Origin: Methanomicrobium sp. W14
GTDB lineage: Archaea; Halobacteriota; Methanomicrobia; Methanomicrobiales; Methanomicrobiaceae
DNA: 64,000 nucleotides
Direction of reading: 5' to 3'
Assembly (NCBI RefSeq): GCF_017875315.1
Contig: NZ_JAGGMM010000002.1
Span: 434,001 to 498,000 of the forward strand
Below the pieces are notes generated by a model. It was given only the letters and a program-made list of their open reading frames with translations, ran no database searches and was not told where the DNA came from. Numbering within the stretch: position 1 is the first letter of the stretch; every line of letters starts with the position of its first letter. Made by a program: the position numbers and the translations under genes. Positions 54,444 through 64,000 of this stretch are shown here, in pieces.

Positions 54444-54920
54444 TTACGTTTCATGAGTTTCTTTCAAGATGTCAGAAAGTATCTTCGTGATGTCAATCCA
54501 GATTATAAGTGCTTTGTTTCCGTGGCTGTCTTTTCCGGATTTGATAACACCTTTTACATACGCTTCTTTTGAAATTGATTCGTCCATCTTGTCTATGTCG
54601 TCTTCAGAGACCTGGAGGACACTCATGACGTCGTCAACGATAAGGCCGACATTGGACCCGTTTGCAGCTTCCGGAACAAGTACTATAATTTTCTTGTTTT
54701 CTGATTCCGTGTGCGCCGGAAGCCCCATTAGGTAATTCAGGTTAAGTATGTTTGTGATTTCACCTCTGAGATTTATTATTCCTGCAATATGCTGCGGTGC
54801 CATAGGAACCGGGGTTATAGGTATCATCTCAACGATTTCACGTGCAATCTGAATATCAAGAGCATACTGCACTCCTGAAATTTCGAACTGCACAACAACG
54901 ACATTGTCAAATGTAGCCAT
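54444..54920 (-). CDS. cheW: CheW-type coupling protein, copy 2
   Basis: 158 residues, start MATFDNVVVVQFEI. Same fold motifs as copy 1 (GIINLRGEITNILNLNYLMG; NVGLIVDDVMSVLQVSEDDI), with only a handful of differences, mainly QHIAG for KHIAG and the C-terminus ILSDILKETHET. Ten bases separate it from its receptor gene, so the pair is one transcription unit. Confidence 0.93.
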   Translation of the reverse strand: MATFDNVVVVQFEISGVQYALDIQIAREIVEMIPITPVPMAPQHIAGIINLRGEITNILNLNYLMGLPAHTESENKKIIVLVPEAANGSNVGLIVDDVMSVLQVSEDDIDKMDESISKEAYVKGVIKSGKDSHGNKALIIWIDITKILSDILKETHET

Positions 54921-54930
54921 AATTCCCTTC

Positions 54931-57528
54931 CTAATACTTGAATTTGAAGTTTGTTTCTTCTAACTCTTTTACAAAGGAATTCACCTCGTGCATAGCGCTT
55001 CCAATCTCTTCTATGGATGCACTTGTCTCTTCTGCAAGAGCGGCAAGTTCTCCTGCCTCTTTCTGGACGTTTTTGGTCTGCTGTGTTCCGGCTTCCATAG
55101 ACTTTACAATGTTGTTTGAAATATTCGCCTGGTCTTCAATCGCTTTTGTAATCTCACCGACATCGTTTGAGACCTGTCCGGCACTTTTGATGATTGTATT
55201 CAGCGCCTCTATTGCCTTTGTAACGCTGTTCACACCTTCCATTATCTCGTCATTGGCGGAAGTGATTGACTGTGCGGTCTTTTCACTTCCCGACTGGACC
55301 TTTGAAACGACATTTTCTATGGAGTCCGTTGCAGCCCTTGCCTCTGCCGCAAGGTTTTTGACCTCACCTGCAACGACAGCGAATCCTCTTCCGTGCTCAC
55401 CAGCACGTGCCGCTTCAATTGCTGCATTTAGTGCAAGGAGGTTAATCTGGCCTGCAATATCGTTTATAAGTTTGACTATCTTTCCTACCTCTTTTATCTG
55501 CTCGGTAAGACTTTTTATCTCCTCAACACTTTCTTTGGCAATTTTCTCCACACCGCTCATCTTGGTGCTGGCGTCGTTGCCCATGCTTTGGGCCTCTTTT
55601 CCAATTTCAACGACATGGTTTGTAGCCTTGTAGACCTCCTGCGATGTGCCGGCAATTTCTTCGTTGGACGCCGAAAGGTCGGCTATCTGGCGGTTTACTT
55701 CTTCGATGTTTTTAAGAAGGTCTTTTGTAAGATCGGCTGTTTTCTGGCTTGTATTTGCAACGCCCTCGGCCGCCTTTGCAACATCGTCGGTTCCTTTGTT
55801 TATCTCCCCGGAATTGGAGGCAATCATGTTCGTTACTTTGCTGCTCTCTGCGAGAAGTTCTGCAACCGAAATTCCGATATTATCGATTGCGGTCTTAAAT
55901 TCATGGAAATCCCCTTCCACTTTTATATTATCTGAAAATCTTGCTGAAAAGTCTGCATTGGAGTATTTGTCGCATATTTCCATTCCTTCTTTAAGAGGTA
56001 ATGCAACTGACTCCAGCAGGTTGTTCATGCTTTCGACAAGTCCTATATAAGCACCCTGGTATCTTGTGCTGTCAACCCTGAATTCAAGGTTTCCCTTCTC
56101 CCCTGCATTTACAAGGGACTGAATATCGTTTACAAGGTCTAACAGACTTTCATTTACCGAACTTACCGATTCATTGACTTCAATGAACTGTTTCCTGATG
56201 TGCTTTGTGTACTTGTCCGCCTCCCCTACTTCAATCTTCAAATCCTGGGGTCTTCCTTCCGCAATGCATTTGAGATTCGTTGCCACCTTGTCAAATTCAG
56301 CTTCAAGGTATTTCTGGGGGCGGACAATGTCTGTAATGTCCTGGACAGTTTCGACGTATCCTATGCCGTTTCCTTTTGCATCCTTTACAGTTGCGGTTAC
56401 CTGTTTGCATTCTGTTCCCATCCAGTCAAAGAAAGTCTCGTTTTTGCCTGATGTTCTCAACTGGTGTATTCCGCACTGTTCAGTATTGCATATGCTTGCA
56501 TTTGCATTGCAGCAGTCCATTCCGTATGCGGATTTTCTGTTTGAAACGGTGTGACTTTCAAGAAGAAGTTTTTCAAATGCCTTGTTCATGTATGTCCATT
56601 TCATGTTGTTGTCAGTGACATGAATAGGGTAAGGCACTGCATCAAGTATGGATTCGTAAAAGGCGGTTTTATTCAGGAGATCGGTTATGTCCTGGCATGT
56701 TTCAACGTATCCTGTCGTATTCCCTTTTTTGTCCCTGATTACAGCTGTAGCCATTTTGTATTCCAGGCCGTGTCCGTCGTTGAAATAACTCTCACAAAAA
56801 TCACTGTTTCCGGTCTTCTTCAGTTTTCTTATGCCACATTCTTCAGTATTGCAGATATTGGAGTTTGCAGTGCTGCATGGCCGGCCACGTGCCCATTCTC
56901 TGCTCTTTATAACATTATTTGCCATAAGTGCCTTTTCGAAGGCAGTATTCATATATGTCCATTTCATATCCTCGTCTATTATATGAACAGGGAATGGAAT
57001 TGCATCGATTATTCCCTCGTACCATACTTTCTGGGCCTCAGTTTCGGTGACGTCGAGGAATAGTACTGAAATATAAGACAGGCTTCCGTTGTCGTCATAA
57101 GACGGGTTTACGGATATTTTTATGGTCTTTTCCACACCTCTGAAATTCATGATGTATCTGCCGGAGACTTTCTGTCTCTTTTCGATTGCATCATTTACGG
57201 ATTCTCCATCTGTTTTTTCTGCCTCAAGAACAGAATAAAGCTCTTTTAAGCTCATTGATGCAAGAGTCTCCTTAGGGTAACCAGTTATTTTGACAAAATA
57301 GTCGTTTGCATCCAGAATTCTCAGATTTTTGTCTAAAACGGCAACCGGCACAGGAGCTGATTGCATTGCCCCGCAGCAATATTCTACTTTTTTGTTTGCC
57401 TCAATCAACCTGTTTATGAGTTTTCCCAGCTGCAGGTATTCCTCTTCTGTTTTTTCAGTATTCACAAAAGATTTTTTATTTCCGCTGAGGAAATCTGAAA
57501 TCGTATTTTCAAGCTCGGTTAGTCCCAT
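54931..57528 (-). CDS. Soluble methyl-accepting chemotaxis protein with Cys-motif PAS domains, copy 2
   Basis: 865 residues, same plan as copy 1: PAS 1 without the Cys motif, PAS 2 with [20 protein letters not shown] 3 with [21 protein letters not shown]-like region, signalling hairpin. The sensory N-terminal half has diverged from copy 1 at many positions (for example [20 protein letters not shown]), while the hairpin is nearly identical, including 239 identical bases (55229-55467). This pattern points to conversion of the signalling half with retention of different sensory halves. No membrane segment. Ends FKFKY. Confidence 0.93.
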   Translation of the reverse strand: MGLTELENTISDFLSGNKKSFVNTEKTEEEYLQLGKLINRLIEANKKVEYCCGAMQSAPVPVAVLDKNLRILDANDYFVKITGYPKETLASMSLKELYSVLEAEKTDGESVNDAIEKRQKVSGRYIMNFRGVEKTIKISVNPSYDDNGSLSYISVLFLDVTETEAQKVWYEGIIDAIPFPVHIIDEDMKWTYMNTAFEKALMANNVIKSREWARGRPCSTANSNICNTEECGIRKLKKTGNSDFCESYFNDGHGLEYKMATAVIRDKKGNTTGYVETCQDITDLLNKTAFYESILDAVPYPIHVTDNNMKWTYMNKAFEKLLLESHTVSNRKSAYGMDCCNANASICNTEQCGIHQLRTSGKNETFFDWMGTECKQVTATVKDAKGNGIGYVETVQDITDIVRPQKYLEAEFDKVATNLKCIAEGRPQDLKIEVGEADKYTKHIRKQFIEVNESVSSVNESLLDLVNDIQSLVNAGEKGNLEFRVDSTRYQGAYIGLVESMNNLLESVALPLKEGMEICDKYSNADFSARFSDNIKVEGDFHEFKTAIDNIGISVAELLAESSKVTNMIASNSGEINKGTDDVAKAAEGVANTSQKTADLTKDLLKNIEEVNRQIADLSASNEEIAGTSQEVYKATNHVVEIGKEAQSMGNDASTKMSGVEKIAKESVEEIKSLTEQIKEVGKIVKLINDIAGQINLLALNAAIEAARAGEHGRGFAVVAGEVKNLAAEARAATDSIENVVSKVQSGSEKTAQSITSANDEIMEGVNSVTKAIEALNTIIKSAGQVSNDVGEITKAIEDQANISNNIVKSMEAGTQQTKNVQKEAGELAALAEETSASIEEIGSAMHEVNSFVKELEETNFKFKY

Positions 57529-57641
57529 ATAACAATCACATCTGTTAAACGTTTATGTATATCCATATCGTAATACTATATACAAAATGGGACTTTTTAT
57601 TGTGCCATATATAAATATTTCATATTTATTATTTTATAAAA

Positions 57642-57726
57642 CTATAGAGATCTATTTTTTATGATCTTATTTTTGAATAATATTTCTAAAAATACCTCCT
57701 TTTGAAAAAAACATTGGCTTGCGCGC
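57642..57726 (-). promoter_or_regulatory. Upstream element of mcp copy 2
   Basis: CTATAGAGATCTATTTTTTA starts at 57642, 114 bp before the start codon. It includes minus-strand AGATC-n10-GATCT and ends with GCGCGC (57721-57726). The same order and spacing occur before copies 1 and 3. A TATA-like ATTTTATAAA lies directly next to it (57631-57640). Confidence 0.6.
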
Positions 57727-58096
57727 AGTTACTTATACAATATTTGAAATGTTTTCTGGTGTACTGCTTATTGTGCATTTTGGTTTCACAAATTTAATAT
57801 TATATTTCCCTCATAATTTTTAAGTAAACATTTAAAATATTATGTAAATTGTCAAATAGTATCCTTTGAATTTTTAGATAATGATTTTTTGAATTTTTTA
57901 TTTCAGAGTTTTTTATCCTGTTTTATGCTATATTTTTCTGTGCAAAAATTGGAAAATTTTTACAGATCAGAACTCATTTTAAAAAAATTAGGGAAATCCA
58001 ATAATATATTAAAGTATCACCATTGATTTCTCCTGGAATCGGGTTGTGATGTTTTATCTGATAAAATGATATATTATCAATTTATTCCCTATTTTA
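57727..58096. other. AT-rich intergenic stretch, no gene
   Basis: Very AT-rich, with short frames only. GTTTTATCTGATAAAAT (58050-58066) can form a small hairpin before the end of cheW copy 3. It lacks the conserved 3' element seen after copies 1 and 2. Confidence 0.3.
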
Positions 58097-58573
58097 TCAT
58101 GCTTCGTGTGTCTCTTTTAATATGTCGGATAATATCTTAGGGATGTCTATCCAGATAATGAGGGCCTTATTCCCTTCATTATCTTTTCCGGATTTAATAA
58201 CCCCCTTTACGTATGCCTCTTTTGAAATCGATTCGTCCATCTTGTCTATATCGTCTTCTGCTATCTGGAGGACACTCATAACATTGTCTACGATAAGACC
58301 GACATTGGACCCGTTTGCAGCTTCAGGGACAAGAACTATTATTTTTTTATTCTCTGAGTTTGCCTGAACAGGCAGCCCCATCAGGTAATTCAGGTTAAGT
58401 ATGTTTGTGATTTCACCCCTGAGGTTTATGATGCCGGCAATATGTTTTGGTGCCATTGGAACAGGGGTTATAGGAATCATCTCAACGATTTCACGTGCAA
58501 TCTGGATATCCAGTGCATACTGGACACCGGATATTTCAAACTGCACTACAACAACGTTATCAAATGAAGCCAT
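58097..58573 (-). CDS. cheW: CheW-type coupling protein, copy 3
   Basis: 158 residues, MASFDNVVVVQFEI. Differs from copies 1 and 2 in VGLIVDNVMSVLQIAEDDID and DNEGNKALIIWIDIPKILSD, otherwise the same. Gap of 14 bases to its receptor gene. Confidence 0.93.
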   Translation of the reverse strand: MASFDNVVVVQFEISGVQYALDIQIAREIVEMIPITPVPMAPKHIAGIINLRGEITNILNLNYLMGLPVQANSENKKIIVLVPEAANGSNVGLIVDNVMSVLQIAEDDIDKMDESISKEAYVKGVIKSGKDNEGNKALIIWIDIPKILSDILKETHEA

Positions 58574-58587
58574 CGACTTTCCTTCCC

Positions 58588-61173
58588 TTAGTATTTGAAT
58601 TTGGAATTGGCTTCTTCTAATTCACTGACGAATGAATTCACCTCATGCATAGCGCTTCCGATCTCCTCTATGGATGCACTGGCCTCCTCTGCAAGAGCGG
58701 CAAGTTCTTCTGCTTCTTTCTGGACATTTTTGGTCTGCTGTGTCCCGGATTCCATGGACTTTACAATATTGTTTGAGATATTCGCCTGGTCTTCAATCGC
58801 TTTTGTAATCTCACCGACATCGTTTGAGACCTGTCCTGCACTTTTGATGATTGTATTCAGCGCCTCGATTGCCTTTGTAACACTCTCCACACCTTCCATT
58901 ATCTCGTCATTGGCGGAAGTGATTGACTGTGCGGTCTTTTCACTTCCTGACTGGACCTTGGAGACAACGTTTTCTATGGAATCGGTTGCGGTTCTTGCCT
59001 CTCCTGCCAGGTTTTTAACTTCACCTGCAACAACTGCAAAACCTCTTCCGTGTTCTCCTGCACGTGCCGCTTCAATTGCTGCATTTAGTGCAAGAAGATT
59101 AATCTGTCCGGTAATGTCATTTATAAGCTTTACAACCTTGCCTACTTCCTTTATACTTTCTGTAAGCTCCTGTATTTCCTTAACACTCGCCCTGGCTATC
59201 TTCTCGACGCTCATCATCTTGGTGTTGGCATCGTTGCCCATGCTTTGGGCCTCTTTTCCAATCTCGACAACGTGGTTTGTTGCATTGTATACCTCCTGTG
59301 AAGTTCCTGCTATCTCTTCGTTGGATGCCGAAAGATCAGCTATCTGGCGGTTCACCTCTTCAATGTCCTTAAGGAGGTCTTTTGTAAGATCTGCAGTCTT
59401 CTGGCTTGTATTTGCAACTCCCTCCGCAGCTTTTGCGACGTCATCAGTTCCCTTGTTTATCTCCCTGGAATTGGAGGCAATCATGCCAGTGACTTTGTTG
59501 CCTTTTTCAAGAAGTTCTGCAACTGAAATCCCAATATTATCTATTGCGGTCCTGAATTCATGGAAATCCCCTTCAACTTTAATTTTGTCTGAAAATCTTG
59601 CCGAAAAGTCCGCATTGGAGTACTTGTCGCAGACAACCATTCCTTCTTTAAGGGGTATCGAAATCGACTCCAGAAGGTCGTTCATACTCCTGACGAGTTC
59701 TATGTAAGCGCCCTGGTATTTTGAAGTATCAACCCTGAATTCCAGATTTCCTGCCTCTCCTGCGCTGACAAGTGATTTTATGTCAGTCACAAGTCTCAGG
59801 AATGATTTGTTTACGGAATCCACGGATTCGTTGACTTCAAGGAATTTTCCCCTGATATGTTTTGTATATTCGTCTGCTTCCCCTACCTCAAGCTTTACGT
59901 CCTGCGGTCTTCCTTCGGCAATGCATTTAAGGTCCATTGCCACTTTGTCGAATTCAGCCTCAAGGTATTTCTGGGGGCGGATTATATCCGTAATGTCCTG
60001 GACAGTTTCAACGTATCCTATGCCGTTTCCTTTTGCGTCCTTTACAGCTGCGGTTACCTGCTTGCCTTCCATTCCCAGCCATTCAAAGTAGGTTTCGTTT
60101 TTACCCGTTGTTCTCAGCTGGTGTATTCCGCACTGGTCAGTGTTGCATATGCTTGCATTTGCTGTACAGCAGTCCATCCCGTATGCAGATTTTCGGTCTG
60201 AAACCGAGTGGTTTTCTACAAGTATTTTTTCAAATGCCTTGTTCATGTATGTCCATTTCATATTGTTGTCAGTTACATGAATCGGGTAAGGGACCGCATC
60301 AAGTATGGATTCGTAGTATGCAGTCTTATTAACTAATTCTGATATGTCCTGGACTGTTTCGACATATCCGATAATATTTCCGTTGTCGTCCTTCAATGAT
60401 GACGTTACCTGTTTGCATTCGTTTCCCAGCCATTCAAAGTAGGTTTCGTTTTTACCCGTTGTTCTCAGCTGGTGTATTCCGCACTGGTTTGTATTGCAGA
60501 TGTCTGCATTTGCATTGCTGCATGGTTTTCCATACGCGGATTCTCTGGATGAAATTGTGTTGTTATCAATTAAAAGCTGCTCAAACGCCTTGTTCATAAA
60601 TTTCCATTTCATATTTTCGTCAGTAACATGAACCGGGTAGGGTATTGCATCAAGGATTTTTTTGTACCAGAGTGTTTCTGTGTATACCGGGGTTATGTCG
60701 TTTAATGATACAAAAACACCGGAAAGGTTTCCTTTCTCGTCATAAGACGGTTTTGCCAGAATTTCAATTGTTTTTTGATTTCCTTTTAAATTCAGGGTAT
60801 ATATTCCTGAAACTTCCTCTTTGCTTTCTATTGCTTCATTTAATGAACAGCCCTTTGTTTTTTTGGCTTCTGTCAGAGAAAAAAACTCCTGAATGTTCAT
60901 TGAAATAAGTTTTTCTTTTGAATATCCGGTTATTTTCGTAAAGTCGTCATTGACGTCAGATATTCCCAGGTTTTTGCCGAGAACAGCAACAGGCGCAGGA
61001 ACGGAAAATATGTTTCTGCGGTATATGCCGGTTTTCAGGTTTTCTTCAATCAGGTTGTTTACAAGTTTTCCGAGTTTTGAGTATTCATCGTCTATTCTTT
61101 CAATATTTACAAGGGAATTTTTGTTCCCGCTGATATAATCTGAAATTGCATTTTCAAGCTCAGTTATTCCCAT
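58588..61173 (-). CDS. Soluble methyl-accepting chemotaxis protein with Cys-motif PAS domains, copy 3
   Basis: 861 residues from ATG 61173. [20 protein letters not shown] aligns with the starts of copies 1 and 2, while the GTG at 61185 adds four residues. PAS 2 has [17 protein letters not shown] and PAS 3 [17 protein letters not shown]. In this copy PAS 2 and PAS 3 resemble each other closely (both end [19 protein letters not shown]), so PAS 2 may have been replaced by a PAS 3 copy. The signalling hairpin has [20 protein letters not shown], and SIKEVGKVV where copies 1 and 2 have QIKEVGKIV. Ends SKFKY. Soluble, coupled to cheW copy 3. Confidence 0.93.
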   Translation of the reverse strand: MGITELENAISDYISGNKNSLVNIERIDDEYSKLGKLVNNLIEENLKTGIYRRNIFSVPAPVAVLGKNLGISDVNDDFTKITGYSKEKLISMNIQEFFSLTEAKKTKGCSLNEAIESKEEVSGIYTLNLKGNQKTIEILAKPSYDEKGNLSGVFVSLNDITPVYTETLWYKKILDAIPYPVHVTDENMKWKFMNKAFEQLLIDNNTISSRESAYGKPCSNANADICNTNQCGIHQLRTTGKNETYFEWLGNECKQVTSSLKDDNGNIIGYVETVQDISELVNKTAYYESILDAVPYPIHVTDNNMKWTYMNKAFEKILVENHSVSDRKSAYGMDCCTANASICNTDQCGIHQLRTTGKNETYFEWLGMEGKQVTAAVKDAKGNGIGYVETVQDITDIIRPQKYLEAEFDKVAMDLKCIAEGRPQDVKLEVGEADEYTKHIRGKFLEVNESVDSVNKSFLRLVTDIKSLVSAGEAGNLEFRVDTSKYQGAYIELVRSMNDLLESISIPLKEGMVVCDKYSNADFSARFSDKIKVEGDFHEFRTAIDNIGISVAELLEKGNKVTGMIASNSREINKGTDDVAKAAEGVANTSQKTADLTKDLLKDIEEVNRQIADLSASNEEIAGTSQEVYNATNHVVEIGKEAQSMGNDANTKMMSVEKIARASVKEIQELTESIKEVGKVVKLINDITGQINLLALNAAIEAARAGEHGRGFAVVAGEVKNLAGEARTATDSIENVVSKVQSGSEKTAQSITSANDEIMEGVESVTKAIEALNTIIKSAGQVSNDVGEITKAIEDQANISNNIVKSMESGTQQTKNVQKEAEELAALAEEASASIEEIGSAMHEVNSFVSELEEANSKFKY

Positions 61174-61287
61174 ATAACCAGTCACATCCTTTTAATTTTT
61201 GTGTATATCAGTATCGTAATACAGTATACTAATTGGAATTTCATATATAGTTATATATATTTTTTTCATAATGTGAGTTATATATAA

Positions 61288-61371
61288 CTATAGCGATCTA
61301 TTTTATATGATCTTATTTTTGAATGTTATTTCCAAAAAACCCGTATTTAGGAAAGTATCTGTGTCGCGCGC
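61288..61371 (-). promoter_or_regulatory. Upstream element of mcp copy 3
   Basis: CTATAGCGATCTATTTTATA starts at 61288, 115 bp before ATG 61173. GATCTTATTTTTGAATGTTATTTCC follows in the same layout (shown here only in outline), and GCGCGC lies at 61366-61371. The minus strand has a TATA-like GTTATATATAAC just downstream. Confidence 0.55.
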
Positions 61372-61715
61372 AGAATGATAATAAAAAATATTTTGAAATA
61401 CCTTGGACATACTGCATTTTATGCACTGGGACCAACAGTTGTAGTATGCATTCATCTGCCGGGCTTAAGATTGCCTGTAAAATCTTAAAAAGGCTGTTTC
61501 ATTAAATATTCACTGTTATAAGGAAATATAATCCCCGTTATAATTCTTGTTTGAATTCTGCTGAAAATCCATTCATAAATCAAAAAAATATTCAAATCAA
61601 AAGTTTCAGGAAAAGTCCCCAAAATAAAATATTGTACTTTTTATTAAATATTATATTTATTTATGGGTATTTCATTATTTCTGGTTTAGTTATAAGGCGC
61701 AAATCGTTTTGCCTT
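61372..61715. other. Intergenic stretch before cheW copy 4
   Basis: No gene. The last 50 bases contain a diverged form of the 3' motif found after copies 1 and 2 (GGGTATTTCATTATTTCTGG, from 61665), without the nested stems. Confidence 0.3.
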
Positions 61716-62192
61716 TTACGTTACATGAGTCTCTTTCAGGATGTCAGAGAGTGTCTCCTTTATATCAATCCAGATTATAAGTGCTTTGTTTCCGGCACTG
61801 TCTTTCCCGGATTTAATGACACCTTTTACATACGCCTCTTTTGAAATAGATTCTTCCATCTCGTCTATGTCGTCTTCATTTACATGTAGGACACTCATGA
61901 CATCGTCGACGATAAGGCCGACATTGGACCCGTTTGCAGCCTCAGGGACAAGAACTATTATTTTTTTATTCTCTGAGTTTGTCCGGACAGGAAGCCCCAT
62001 CAGGTAATTCAGGTTAAGTATGTTTGTAATTTCGCCCCTGAGGTTTATAATGCCGGCAATATGCTTTGGTGCCAGAGGGACAGGGGTTATAGGAATCATC
62101 TCTACAATTTCACGTGCAACCTGGATATCCAGTGCATACTGGACGCCTGATATTTCAAACTGCACTACAACAACGTTGTCAAATGAAGCCAT
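61716..62192 (-). CDS. cheW: CheW-type coupling protein, copy 4
   Basis: 158 residues, MASFDNVVVVQFEI. The most divergent of the four: VAREIVEMIPITPVPLAPKH, VMSVLHVNEDDIDEMEESIS and DIKETLSDILKETHVT. All fold motifs kept. Gap of 12 bases to the receptor gene. Confidence 0.93.
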   Translation of the reverse strand: MASFDNVVVVQFEISGVQYALDIQVAREIVEMIPITPVPLAPKHIAGIINLRGEITNILNLNYLMGLPVRTNSENKKIIVLVPEAANGSNVGLIVDDVMSVLHVNEDDIDEMEESISKEAYVKGVIKSGKDSAGNKALIIWIDIKETLSDILKETHVT

Positions 62193-62204
62193 GGTTTTCC
62201 TTCC

Positions 62205-64000
62205 TTAGTATTTGAACCGTGAATTTGTCTCCCCCAGCTCTTTCACGAATGAATTCACCTCGTGCATAGCGCTTCCAATCTCTTCAATGGACGCACTGGC
62301 TTCTTCTGCAAGTTCTGCAAGCTCTTCTGTCTCTTTCTGGACGTTTTTGGTCTGCTCCGTTCCTGCCTCCATAGATTTTACAATGTTGTTTGATATATTG
62401 GCCTGGTCACCAATCGCTTTTGTAATCTCACCAACATCGTTTGAGACCTGCCCGGCGTTTTTGATGATTGTGTTAAGGGCTTCAATGGTTTTTGTGACGC
62501 TTTCAACACCCTCCATTATTTCAGCATTGGCTGTTGTTATAGACTGTGCGGTCTTTTCACTTCCTGACTGGACCTTTGAAACGACAGTTTCTATGGAGTT
62601 TGTTGCATCTCTGGCTTCACCTGCCAGATTTTTGACCTCCCCTGCAACGACTGCAAATCCTCTCCCGTGTTCCCCTGCACGAGCCGCTTCAATTGCGGCA
62701 TTGAGGGCGAGAAGATTAATCTGGCCTGTAATATCGTTTATAAGTTTTACAACCTTACCTACTTCCTTTATGCTTTCTGTAAGATTCTGTATTTCCTCAA
62801 CGCTTGCCTTGGCTATATTTTCTACATTTATCATTTTGGTGTTGGCATCGTTGCCCAGTCCCTGTGCCTCCTTTCCAATCTCGACAACGTGATTTGTAGC
62901 ATTGTATACCTCCTGTGATGTTCCTGCTATCTCTTCGTTTGATGCCGAAAGATCAGCTATCTGGCGGTTTACCTCTTCAATGTCCTCAAGGAGGTCTTTT
63001 GTAAGATCGGCGGTCTTCTGGCTTGCATTTGCAACGCCTTCGGCAACCTTTGCGACATCACTGGTTCCTTTGTTTACGTCGTTTGAGCTCAAGGAGACCA
63101 TTTCTATCATGTTGCTGGTCTGTGAAAGCATTTCTGAGACGGAAACCCCTATATTGTCAACAGCGTTTTTGAGTTCAAGAAAACTCCCTTTAACGTTGAT
63201 GTTTTCATCAAAACGTGCCTTAAAATCGGCGTCGGCATATCTCCTGCATACATTCATTACAGCGTATACGGGCTCTGAAAACGTATGCATAAGTGCGTTG
63301 ATTCCTTCTATTATATCAATATAAGACCCTTTGTACAGGCTGCCGTCAGCTTTAAAGTCAAGGTTTCCGTCTTTGCCGGCATTAATGAAACTGTTGATAT
63401 CACTGACAAGTCTGTCCAGTGTAGAATATACGGATTTTACAGACCCTGTGACACCCAGAAACTGTTTTCTTATATCTTCTGTGTACTGGTCCGCTTCTCC
63501 GACTTCAAAGTTTATATCCTGTAGTCTGCCTTCAGCTATGCATTTCAGGTCATCAGCTACTTTCTTTACCTCTTTTTTAAGGTACTCTTCAATACTGACA
63601 GATTCCGTAATATCCAGAACTACTTCAACATGTCCGGTATTTTTTCCCTCTGCGTCTCTTATCCACTCCATATTTGCAAGGTAGTGGCTGTTGTTCTGGT
63701 CAAAGTAAGTTGTTTTTTCGCCTTTTTTAAGACGTTCTATGGCGCATTTGCCGTTGTTGCAAATTTTTGTATTCCACCTGCTGCACGGAAGGCCTATTGC
63801 CTCTTTAATATCAATATTTGCCATTTTTGCAGTTGCCGGATTTATATACGTCCATTTCATGTCCAAATCCGTGACTGATATCGGGAAAGGAATAGCAGAG
63901 AGTACTGATTCGTAAAATGCTTTCTGTTCCTCTATCCGGGTGACGTCTTTCAGGGAGATATAAACTCCGGTTAATTCATTGTTTTTGTTGAATGCTGGAA
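62205..64000 (-). CDS. Soluble methyl-accepting chemotaxis protein, copy 4, N-terminus beyond the window
   Basis: The frame is open to the window edge (about 598 residues visible). At the N-terminal side are the end of one PAS domain (NELTGVYISLKDVTRIEEQK) and a complete one starting FYESVLSAIPFPISVTD, with the Cys motif in LPCSRWNTKICNNGKCA. The HAMP-like region (ADQYTEDIRKQFLGVTGSVK) and signalling hairpin follow, ending SRFKY. It is the least similar of the array, with for example AVMNVCRRYADADFKARFDE in place of the usual [16 protein letters not shown]. Only one Cys-motif PAS precedes the linker in the visible part. Confidence 0.92.
   Translation of the reverse strand, partial: PAFNKNNELTGVYISLKDVTRIEEQKAFYESVLSAIPFPISVTDLDMKWTYINPATAKMANIDIKEAIGLPCSRWNTKICNNGKCAIERLKKGEKTTYFDQNNSHYLANMEWIRDAEGKNTGHVEVVLDITESVSIEEYLKKEVKKVADDLKCIAEGRLQDINFEVGEADQYTEDIRKQFLGVTGSVKSVYSTLDRLVSDINSFINAGKDGNLDFKADGSLYKGSYIDIIEGINALMHTFSEPVYAVMNVCRRYADADFKARFDENINVKGSFLELKNAVDNIGVSVSEMLSQTSNMIEMVSLSSNDVNKGTSDVAKVAEGVANASQKTADLTKDLLEDIEEVNRQIADLSASNEEIAGTSQEVYNATNHVVEIGKEAQGLGNDANTKMINVENIAKASVEEIQNLTESIKEVGKVVKLINDITGQINLLALNAAIEAARAGEHGRGFAVVAGEVKNLAGEARDATNSIETVVSKVQSGSEKTAQSITTANAEIMEGVESVTKTIEALNTIIKNAGQVSNDVGEITKAIGDQANISNNIVKSMEAGTEQTKNVQKETEELAELAEEASASIEEIGSAMHEVNSFVKELGETNSRFKY

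Noticed and set aside
58595-59707. 370-residue plus-strand ORF (and similar 231-residue frames at 51307, 54938 and 62212)
   Set aside because: Antisense shadows of the conserved MCP signalling domain. They recur in each copy only because the sense gene is conserved, and have Ser/Phe-rich, non-protein-like composition.

Overview
The window looks like a chromosomal segment of a methanogenic euryarchaeon of the order Methanomicrobiales, probably Methanoplanus/Methanolacinia-like. The evidence is an S-layer protein with a Thr-rich stalk and PGF-CTERM tail, a split-type D-family DNA polymerase large subunit (DP2), the Nop5-fibrillarin pair, Cbf5, a methanogen-type thymidylate synthase, archaeal TATA promoters and intronless archaeal tRNAs. 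The genus is inference; no rRNA is present.

Layout. 1-4.5 kb is AT-rich accessory DNA: a secreted protein cut by the window edge, a PPC-domain secreted protein followed by a membrane-tethered double winged-helix regulator, a trypsin-like peptidase with an in-frame amber codon near its 5' end, and an unknown membrane protein. 4.5-12.1 kb is housekeeping: tRNA-Ser, cbf5-hemD, a TctA-like permease, a cation/Ca2+ exchanger, nop5-flpA, a DUF1614 protein and tRNA-Gln. 12.1-20.4 kb is cell surface: the S-layer gene with a palindrome in its leader, a protein of five repeats anchored at its C-terminus, a 1010-residue VWA protein and tRNA-Arg. 20.4-30.0 kb holds two phenylacetate-CoA-ligase-family genes with an ACT-domain gene, an orphan solute-binding lipoprotein, a PGF-CTERM propeller-like protein, a short secreted protein, a frameshifted wHTH gene and a complete polar-amino-acid-type ABC transporter. 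I infer a region for uptake and activation of aryl acids or amino acids.

30.2-41.4 kb carries a stand-alone Cas1 homologue with two of three catalytic residues replaced, acylphosphatase, a small repeat protein, a HEAT-repeat protein, thymidylate synthase, DP2 with a 164-residue mini-intein, a short pyrophosphatase-like protein, a methyltransferase, tRNA-Leu, a GH3 lipoprotein and an HD protein. 41.4-48.8 kb mixes intact and decayed genes. Pseudogenes of a LysE transporter, a PPOX flavoprotein and a methyltransferase flank an intact sulfur-relay-like operon (DUF169, TusA-TusA-DsrE, membrane protein). That operon is divergent from an HTH-PAS-GAF-GAF regulator, and both sides carry nearly identical 14-bp palindromic sites.

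48.8-64 kb: two small proteins, a strong 10-bp stem-loop and PPK2, then at least four consecutive minus-strand mcp-cheW pairs running past the window end. The receptors have no membrane segments. They carry PAS domains with an invariant C-x7-C-x4-C motif, then HAMP-like linkers and a standard signalling hairpin. Three visible promoter regions share an upstream element at a fixed distance of 114-115 bp from the start codon. Two intergenic 3' regions share a foldable element, and copies 1 and 2 share a 239-bp identical tract, pointing to recent duplication or gene conversion. This receptor array and the DUF169/DsrE operon with its putative shared operator are the best candidates for an undescribed system.
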